From Deltaproteobacteria bacterium (GTDB lineage Bacteria > Desulfobacterota_B > Binatia > Bin18): a stretch of 10,627 nt of DNA. How positions within the stretch are numbered: the first letter of the stretch is position 1; each line of letters begins with the position of its first letter. Position numbers and translations under genes: made by a program. Of this stretch, positions 6,310 through 10,627 are shown one piece after another. The DNA lies in assembly GCA_012271025.1 (NCBI GenBank), contig JAAXHF010000729.1:1-10627 (forward strand), given 5' to 3'. The notes under the pieces are model-generated. The model ran no database searches. It saw only the letters and a list, made by a program, of their open reading frames with translations, and was not told the DNA's origin.

Positions 6310-7500
6310 ATGGATTTTCAATACTCGCCCGAACAGGAAGCGTTTCGCAGCGAACTGCGCGGCTGGCTGGAGGCGCATCTGCCCCCAGAGCTGTGCGTTG
6401 AGGACGCTATGGATGAGCGGGTCGCCCCCGACCGCGCTACCTTTGAGAAACGCCGCGCCTGGCAGCGCACCATGTATGAGGCCGGCTGGGTCGGCATTCC
6501 GTGGCCCACAGAGTATGGCGGCCGGGGCGCCGGGCTGATGGAACAGATTGTGTTCGAGGAGGAGTATACGCGGGCGCGGGCGCCGATCCTGCCCGGCTTC
6601 TCGGGGATCGCGCTGTGCGGCCCGACCCTCATGCAGTGGGGCACCGACGCCCAGAAGCAGAAGTTTCTGGCCCGCATCCTGCGCGGCGACGATGTCTGGT
6701 GTCAGGGCTATTCCGAACCCGGAGCCGGGTCCGACCTGGCCAGCCTCCAGACCCGGGCGGTCGAGGACGGCGACGAGTTTGTGGTCAACGGCCAGAAAGT
6801 CTGGACCTCGGGCGCCCAGTACGCGGACTGGATCTTCATGCTGGTTCGCACCGACCCGGACGCGCCCAAACATCGCGGCATCAGCTATCTGCTGGTGGAT
6901 ATGAAAACTCCCGGGGTGACGGTCAGACCCCTGGTCCTGGTCAACGGCCACGCCCACTTTAACGAGATCTTTTTTGAGGACGTGCGGGTGCCCAAGGAAA
7001 ATCTGGTCGGTCCGCTGAACGAGGGCTGGAAGGTGACGATCACCACGCTCATGTTCGAGCGCGGGATTGCCGGCGGCGGAAGCCAGGGCGACCAGATCAA
7101 ACGCCTGGCCCAACTGGCGCACAACGTCGAGTTCAACGGCCAGCCGGCCTGGCAGCAGTCCTGGGTGCGCGACAGGCTGGCCCGGCTCCATATTGAGCAC
7201 GAGAGCCTCAAATACACCCGTCTGCGCAGCCTGACCAAACAGCTCAAGGGACAGCCGCCCGGCCCCGAAGGTTCCATGCTCAAGCTGTGTAGCTCTGAGC
7301 TGGGCGTCAGAATCGCCGAGTTTGCCAGCGAACTCCTGGGCCACAACGCGATTGTCAATGGGCCGTCCGAGGCCGTGCCCGACGCGCCGCGCTGGGTGAA
7401 CCGGGTGCTGAGCGCCCGCCAGTATACGATTTCGGGCGGCACGAGCGAAATTCAGCGCAACATCATGGGCGAACGCGTCTTGGGCCTGCCCAAGGGCTGA
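6310..7500 (+). CDS. Acyl-CoA dehydrogenase family protein
   Basis: The product is 396 residues, normal for the family. ATG 6310 follows an AAGGA site at a spacing of seven. The N-terminal helical domain ends near residue 125. The FAD-contacting block Trp-Cys-Gln-Gly-Tyr-Ser-Glu-Pro-Gly-Ala-Gly-Ser-Asp lies at 130-142, and the C-terminal signature Ser-Gly-Gly-Thr-Ser-Glu-Ile-Gln-Arg-Asn at 375-384. The position used by medium-chain enzymes for the catalytic Glu (Tyr-Glu-Gly-Thr) is Gly here. Glu250, in Phe-Glu-Arg-Gly, sits where isovaleryl-CoA and long-chain dehydrogenases keep their base, so the protein can still be active. It should oxidise an acyl-CoA to the 2-enoyl-CoA and pass electrons to electron transfer flavoprotein. 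The chain type is not readable. No other beta-oxidation gene is in view. The gene ends seven bases from the convergent GNAT gene. Confidence 0.93.
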   Translation: MDFQYSPEQEAFRSELRGWLEAHLPPELCVEDAMDERVAPDRATFEKRRAWQRTMYEAGWVGIPWPTEYGGRGAGLMEQIVFEEEYTRARAPILPGFSGIALCGPTLMQWGTDAQKQKFLARILRGDDVWCQGYSEPGAGSDLASLQTRAVEDGDEFVVNGQKVWTSGAQYADWIFMLVRTDPDAPKHRGISYLLVDMKTPGVTVRPLVLVNGHAHFNEIFFEDVRVPKENLVGPLNEGWKVTITTLMFERGIAGGGSQGDQIKRLAQLAHNVEFNGQPAWQQSWVRDRLARLHIEHESLKYTRLRSLTKQLKGQPPGPEGSMLKLCSSELGVRIAEFASELLGHNAIVNGPSEAVPDAPRWVNRVLSARQYTISGGTSEIQRNIMGERVLGLPKG

Positions 7501-7507
7501 GGCCGGC

Positions 7508-8047
7508 TCATTTTCCGCGCGCCTGCCACTCGCCGCGCAGGACGGCCATCAGCAGTGTGTTGTGGTAGCGACCGTCGGCGTAGCGGCTTTCGCGCAGCAT
7601 CCCCTCGCGCCGGAAGCCGACTTTCTGATAGGCGCGGATGCCGCGCGTGTTGCGCTCGTCCACCTGCACCCAGACCCGGTTCAGAGCCAACGAACCAAAG
7701 GCGTAGTCAAGCACCAGCCCGGCCACCTCCGGGCCGTAGCCCTTTCCCGTCTGAGCAATGAGCAGGCCAAAGCTGGCCTGGCGGTTGTCCAGATCGAGGT
7801 GGTGCAGCTCGGTCAGGCCAATCAGCCTATCGGTGTCGCGGCGCACAACGCCGAGCAACAGGTCGTGCCCGCTCCGATACAGCCGCTCAATACCGTCGGC
7901 CACGGCGCGGACATCGGCCGCCGGGAAAAAGTCGCCCAGGCTCCAGGTCAGCTCCCTGTTCCGCAGCCAGCCCACGATCAGTGCGGCGTCATCGCGCTCC
8001 AAAGGGCGCAGATACACGCGCTCGCCCGTCAGCACCGTTTCCTGCAT
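7508..8047 (-). CDS. GNAT family N-acetyltransferase (RimJ/RimL-like)
   Basis: ATG 8047 (179 residues) is preferred over an in-frame ATG at 8083, since GAGGGGAGAG sits directly upstream of the former and nothing similar precedes the latter. The protein has the Acetyltransf_3 layout: Arg-Val-Tyr-Leu-Arg-Pro-Leu at 10-16, the acetyl-CoA pyrophosphate loop Gln99-Thr-Gly-Lys-Gly-Tyr-Gly at 99-105, and the C-terminal block Asn133 to Arg147 containing Ala-Tyr-Gln-Lys-Val-Gly-Phe-Arg. It then closes with a Arg-Tyr-Ala-Asp-Gly-Arg-Tyr-His strand. Such enzymes acetylate protein N-termini, amino sugars, polyamines or antibiotics, and the acceptor is not predictable here. It is divergent from the trp leader, with 46 bases between its ATG and the -35 element of that promoter. 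No link to tryptophan synthesis is evident. Confidence 0.88.
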   Translation of the reverse strand: MQETVLTGERVYLRPLERDDAALIVGWLRNRELTWSLGDFFPAADVRAVADGIERLYRSGHDLLLGVVRRDTDRLIGLTELHHLDLDNRQASFGLLIAQTGKGYGPEVAGLVLDYAFGSLALNRVWVQVDERNTRGIRAYQKVGFRREGMLRESRYADGRYHNTLLMAVLRGEWQARGK

Positions 8048-8093
8048 CTCTCCCCTCTTGCCTCCGTATCCGCATCCTAGCACCGCCCCAGTC

Positions 8094-8122
8094 TTGACGC
8101 GAAGTCTGAGACCTGCCAGAAT
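8094..8122 (+). promoter_or_regulatory. Predicted trp promoter
   Basis: TTGACG (8094-8099, 5 of 6) and CAGAAT (8117-8122, 4 of 6) are separated by exactly 17 bases. Transcription should begin about seven bases after the -10 element, at 8129 or 8130. That coincides with the first base of the leader peptide GTG codon. The site is the only good promoter match ahead of the leader. Confidence 0.6.
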
Positions 8123-8129
8123 TCCGGTC

Positions 8130-8174
8130 GTGCATAAGCATTCTCTCGAACAGAACTGGTGGTGGCTGCCTTAG
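8130..8174 (+). CDS. trpL: Trp leader peptide, 14 residues with three consecutive Trp codons
   Basis: Reading from GTG 8130 gives MHKHSLEQNWWWLP and stops at TAG 8172-8174. The three Trp codons lie at 8157-8165, immediately before and into the first attenuator arm. The peptide length and the triple Trp near the end closely match the known rhizobial trpL leader peptide, which is also 14 residues with three consecutive Trp. A ribosome stalled on these codons for lack of charged tRNA-Trp would cover the first hairpin arm. No Shine-Dalgarno site is seen, which fits a leaderless message starting at the GTG. The role is cis-regulation of the fused anthranilate synthase downstream; any further role for the peptide is speculation. 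Confidence 0.85.
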   Translation: MHKHSLEQNWWWLP

Positions 8175-8242
8175 CAGGTGGCCCGACCGTATTGTAGACA
8201 CACACGGAGCCGCCTTGACCAAAGAGGCGGCTCTTCTTTTTT
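8164..8242 (+). promoter_or_regulatory. Tryptophan transcription attenuator with alternative hairpins 1:2, 2:3 and 3:4
   Basis: Four segments pair in two exclusive ways. Segment 1 (8164-8170) pairs with segment 2 (8177-8183) over seven pairs with two wobbles, around the leader stop codon. Segment 2 (8176-8182) can instead pair with segment 3 (8209-8215) over seven pairs with one wobble, which is the antiterminator. Segment 3 otherwise pairs with segment 4 (8225-8233) to form the terminator. With enough Trp the ribosome reaches the stop codon, covers segments 1 and 2 and lets 3:4 terminate. With Trp shortage it stalls at 8157-8165, frees segment 2 and favours 2:3. All pairings were read by eye, without energy calculation. 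Confidence 0.85.
8206..8242 (+). terminator. Attenuator terminator (first intrinsic terminator)
   Basis: A perfect 9-pair GC-rich stem joins 8207-8215 and 8225-8233, with a 9-base loop and a possible extra G-T pair outside. It is followed by TTCTTTTTT at 8234-8242. Premature ends here would release a leader RNA of about 113 bases, close to the attenuator RNA of about 110 bases described in Sinorhizobium meliloti. Confidence 0.88.
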
Positions 8243-8243
8243 C

Positions 8244-8282
8244 AAAGACCGTCGCCTCGGGCTTGGGTGACGGTCTTTTTTT
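8244..8282 (+). terminator. Second intrinsic terminator in tandem
   Basis: A perfect 10-pair stem joins 8244-8253 and 8269-8278, with a 15-base loop, and seven T run from 8276 to 8282, partly inside the stem. It lies two bases after the first terminator U-run and 41 bases before the trpE(G) start. The A-rich 5' arm and T-rich 3' arm could also make it work in the opposite direction, though no gene enters from that side. Confidence 0.8.
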
Positions 8283-8323
8283 GGGCCACGATCCGGCGGC
8301 GCAGGACGAAGGAGGAAGGATTC

Positions 8324-10498
8324 ATGGCCGACGCAGCACCCCACATCCCCAGCCTGCATACGTATCGCACCCGGGGTGGGATTGAGATTCGTCGTAGCAT
8401 TGAAAGCATCCCGCTTCAGGACGCCATTGAGCCGGTCATTGACGGCCTCGACACTCAGCCCGGCGTCCTCCTGACCTCAAGCTATGAGTACCCGGGTCGC
8501 TATACGCGCTGGGACATCGGATTCGTGAATCCGCCCCTGGCCCTGAGCTGCCGGCAACGGGAATTTCGGCTGTCGGCCCTGAACGAACGCGGCCAAGTCT
8601 TGCTGCCGGCCATTGCCCGGGCGGTTGAGGCCCTGCCCGCAGTTGCCGCAGCCGAGCACAACGAGCGCCACGTCTCAGGCACCATACGCGCCGTGGCGGG
8701 CCGCTTTGCCGAAGAGCAGCGCAGCAAACAGCCCTCGATCTTTTCGCTGCTGCGGGCGCTGATCGAGCTGTTCGCCTCCCCCGAAGACACCAACCTGGGG
8801 CTGTACGGCGCCTTCGGCTATGATCTGGCCTTCCAGTTCGAGCCCCTGCGCCTGCGCCTCACCCGTCCCGACGACCAGCGCGACCTGGTCTTATACCTGC
8901 CCGACGAACTGATCGTGATTGACCACCGCCGGGACCAGGCCCTGCGCTATGGCTACGACTTCGAGCTCGACGGTCGCTCCACCTATAATCTGCCCCGGGT
9001 CGGCACCGGCCAGCCCTACCGGGGCAGCGAGACTGTGGCCCAGGCCTGCGATCATCAGCCGGGCGAATACGCCGAGGGCGTTCGGGTCGCCCGCCAGGCG
9101 TTTCAGCGCGGCGACCTGTTTGAGGTCGTACCCGGACAGACCTTTTTTGAGGCCTGTCCCTCGCCCCCCTCAGAGCTGTTTCGGCGCCTGCGAGAGCGCA
9201 ACCCTTCTCCCTACGGTTTTCTGATCAACCTCGGCCAGGCCGAATACCTGGTCGGCGCCTCGCCCGAAATGTACGTCCGGGTCGAGGGCGACCGGGTCGA
9301 GACCTGCCCGATCTCCGGCACAATCGCCCGAGGACGGGACCCGATCAGCGATGCCGAACAGATCCTGCGGCTGCTCAACTCGCGCAAGGACGAGTCCGAG
9401 CTGACCATGTGTACGGATGTTGACCGCAACGACAAGTCCCGGATCTGTGAGCCGGGCAGCGTGCGGGTGATCGGCCGGCGGCAGATTGAGATGTACTCGC
9501 GGCTGATTCATACCGTCGATCACGTCGAGGGTCGCCTGCGGCCCGAGTTCGACGCCCTGGACGCGTTTTTGGCCCACACCTGGGCGGTGACGGTCACCGG
9601 CGCGCCAAAAGCCTGGGCCATGCAGTTTATCGAGGATCACGAAAAATCACCCCGCGCCTGGTACGGCGGGGCTATCGGCCTGCTCGGCTTCAACGGCAAC
9701 ATGAATACCGGCCTGACCCTGCGCACGATCCGCCTCAAAGACGGCGTGGCCCAGGTCCGAGCCGGGGCCACCCTGTTATACGACTCCGACCCGGACGAGG
9801 AGGAACGCGAAACCCACATCAAAGCCTCGGCTTTTCTGGATGCCATTCGGCGGCCGCGTGACAGCCGGGGCGAGCGGCCGCTGGAAATCGCCAGGCCAGG
9901 CCGGGGCAAACGCATTCTGCTGGTCGACCACCAGGACTCCTTTGTCCATACCCTGGCCAACTATCTGCGTCAGACCGGGGCCGAGGTGCTGACCCTGCGG
10001 GCCGGTTTTCCGCACCACGAGTTCGAGGCTCAGCGGCCCGACCTGGTCGTCCTGTCGCCCGGGCCGGGCCAACCCTCAGACTTTGACGTGTCCGCCACCC
10101 TGACGGCCGTGCTCGAACGCCAGCTGCCGGTCTTTGGCGTGTGTCTGGGTCTTCAGGGCATTGTCGAACACTTCGGCGGCGAGCTGTCGGTGCTGCCCTA
10201 CCCCATGCACGGCAAAGCCTCGGCCATCCGCGTGTTGGGCGGGCGGATTTTTGAGGGGCTGCCGCGCGAGCTGACGGCCGGCCGCTACCACTCGCTGTTC
10301 GCCCGCAAGGACCGCCTGCCCGACCAGCTGCGTACCACCGCCGAGAGCGACGATGGGGTGGTCATGGCGGTCGAGCATCACGAGCTGCCGATTGCCGCAG
10401 TCCAGTTTCATCCCGAGTCGATTCTGACCCTGGATGAGGATTATGGCCTGCGCCTGATGTATAACGTGGTGGCCCGCTTGTGCGACGACACGGGCTAG
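8324..10498 (+). CDS. trpE(G): Fused anthranilate synthase TrpE-TrpG
   Basis: ATG 8324 follows AAGGAGGAAGGA at 8309-8320; a GTG at 8267 in the same frame lies inside a terminator stem and is rejected. The product is 724 residues, matching rhizobial TrpE(G). Residues about 1-515 are the chorismate-using component, with Pro-Ile-Ser-Gly-Thr at 329-333, the Mg-site block Asp365-Val-Asp-Arg-Asn-Asp370, Gly-Ala-Pro-Lys at 426-429 and the Asp-Ser-Asp-Pro-x-Glu-Glu-Glu region at 487-494. After a linker near 511-527, residues 528-724 are the glutamine amidotransferase, with Pro-Gly-Pro-Gly 579-582, nucleophile Cys607 and His696-Pro-Glu698. All key residues are present. It makes anthranilate from chorismate and glutamine, the first committed step to Trp. 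A Ser-Ser-Tyr-Glu-Tyr-Pro stretch at 52-57 lies in the feedback-inhibition region. No other trp gene is in view. Confidence 0.96.
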   Translation: MADAAPHIPSLHTYRTRGGIEIRRSIESIPLQDAIEPVIDGLDTQPGVLLTSSYEYPGRYTRWDIGFVNPPLALSCRQREFRLSALNERGQVLLPAIARAVEALPAVAAAEHNERHVSGTIRAVAGRFAEEQRSKQPSIFSLLRALIELFASPEDTNLGLYGAFGYDLAFQFEPLRLRLTRPDDQRDLVLYLPDELIVIDHRRDQALRYGYDFELDGRSTYNLPRVGTGQPYRGSETVAQACDHQPGEYAEGVRVARQAFQRGDLFEVVPGQTFFEACPSPPSELFRRLRERNPSPYGFLINLGQAEYLVGASPEMYVRVEGDRVETCPISGTIARGRDPISDAEQILRLLNSRKDESELTMCTDVDRNDKSRICEPGSVRVIGRRQIEMYSRLIHTVDHVEGRLRPEFDALDAFLAHTWAVTVTGAPKAWAMQFIEDHEKSPRAWYGGAIGLLGFNGNMNTGLTLRTIRLKDGVAQVRAGATLLYDSDPDEEERETHIKASAFLDAIRRPRDSRGERPLEIARPGRGKRILLVDHQDSFVHTLANYLRQTGAEVLTLRAGFPHHEFEAQRPDLVVLSPGPGQPSDFDVSATLTAVLERQLPVFGVCLGLQGIVEHFGGELSVLPYPMHGKASAIRVLGGRIFEGLPRELTAGRYHSLFARKDRLPDQLRTTAESDDGVVMAVEHHELPIAAVQFHPESILTLDEDYGLRLMYNVVARLCDDTG

Positions 10499-10627
10499 GG
10501 TCCGGACTCATAACCAATACATGATGATAGCCGCGAGGGTGACGGTGGCACGGTAGTTCTGCGCGAGCTTGTCGTAGCGGGTGGCCACGCGCCGCCAGTC
10601 CTTGAGGCGGCAGAAGGTGCGCTCGAT
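10499..10627 (-). mobile_element. 3' end of an IS5-type insertion sequence, cut by the window edge
   Basis: The transposase 3' end lies only nine bases from the trpE(G) stop. CTAG at 10495-10498, which includes the TAG stop, fits the YTAR target preference known for IS5, so the element may begin at about 10499. An 8-base palindrome, GTCCGGAC, sits at 10500-10507 near the supposed end. The other end and any target duplication are outside the window, so the boundary is inferred. Confidence 0.55.
10508..10627 (-). CDS. IS5-family transposase, C-terminal fragment
   Basis: On the minus strand the frame is open from the window edge to TGA at 10510-10508, giving the last 39 residues. It begins Ile-Glu-Arg-Thr-Phe-Cys-Arg-Leu-Lys, with Glu and Lys separated by six residues. 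This is the Glu-x6-Lys half of the signature of IS4/IS5-type DDE transposases, and the Glu is the third catalytic acid. Trp-Arg-Arg-Val-Ala-Thr-Arg-Tyr-Asp-Lys follows, typical of the IS427-like group, and the protein ends in a hydrophobic helix. The part seen has no stop or frameshift; whether the rest is intact cannot be told. The gene points towards trpE(G) and ends close to it. Confidence 0.85.
   Translation of the reverse strand: MERTFCRLKDWRRVATRYDKLAQNYRATVTLAAIIMYWL

Noticed and set aside
5561..6538. 325-codon plus-strand frame across the EthD gene into the acyl-CoA dehydrogenase start
   Set aside because: It overlaps two well-supported genes and the intergenic region, and shows no domain or convincing ribosome binding site.
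6241..7344. 367-codon minus-strand frame antisense to the acyl-CoA dehydrogenase
   Set aside because: It is a shadow frame of a strongly conserved enzyme in GC-rich sequence, with no domain of its own.
8267..8323. N-terminal extension of TrpE(G) from GTG 8267
   Set aside because: The GTG lies within the second terminator's stem and has no ribosome binding site. ATG 8324 has a very strong one and gives the normal family N-terminus.

Overview
The window is GC-rich, tightly packed bacterial chromosome with genes on both strands, converging in pairs with gaps of 1 to 19 bases. The mix (a double EthD protein, a luciferase-like oxidoreductase, an acyl-CoA dehydrogenase, VKOR-type disulfide formation and a fused TrpE-TrpG) suggests an uncultured proteobacterium or a neighbouring candidate lineage such as Tectomicrobia. 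The fused TrpE(G) with an attenuated Trp leader resembles rhizobial Alphaproteobacteria, but the window alone cannot fix the taxon.

Left part (1-2898): the C-terminal end of a ketopantoate-reductase-like gene meets a secreted, LysM-rich protein with a degenerate lytic-transglycosylase domain (minus strand). Divergent promoter-like sites lie in the 244-base gap that follows. The plus-strand one precedes a 33-residue single-helix membrane peptide and a secreted SurA-N/DsbA-type thiol oxidoreductase.

Middle (2918-6217): a luciferase-like flavin oxidoreductase (minus) is divergent from a VKOR-DsbA fusion (plus). The fusion and the upstream DsbA-like protein together look like a periplasmic disulfide-forming set that does not need DsbB. 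A small DUF2442-type gene and a double EthD-domain gene follow on the minus strand.

Right part (6310-10627): an acyl-CoA dehydrogenase (plus) converges with a GNAT acetyltransferase (minus). Divergent from the GNAT gene is the most interesting locus, a tryptophan attenuator. It has a promoter whose predicted start falls at the GTG of a 14-codon leader peptide with three consecutive Trp codons, then mutually exclusive hairpins, then a gene for fused anthranilate synthase. Two consecutive intrinsic terminators are present, and an alternative pairing between them could let one Trp-sensing event open both. The 3' end of an IS5-type transposase abuts the trpE(G) stop codon and runs off the window.

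No tRNA, rRNA or CRISPR array was seen. No gene-free stretch exceeds 300 bases.
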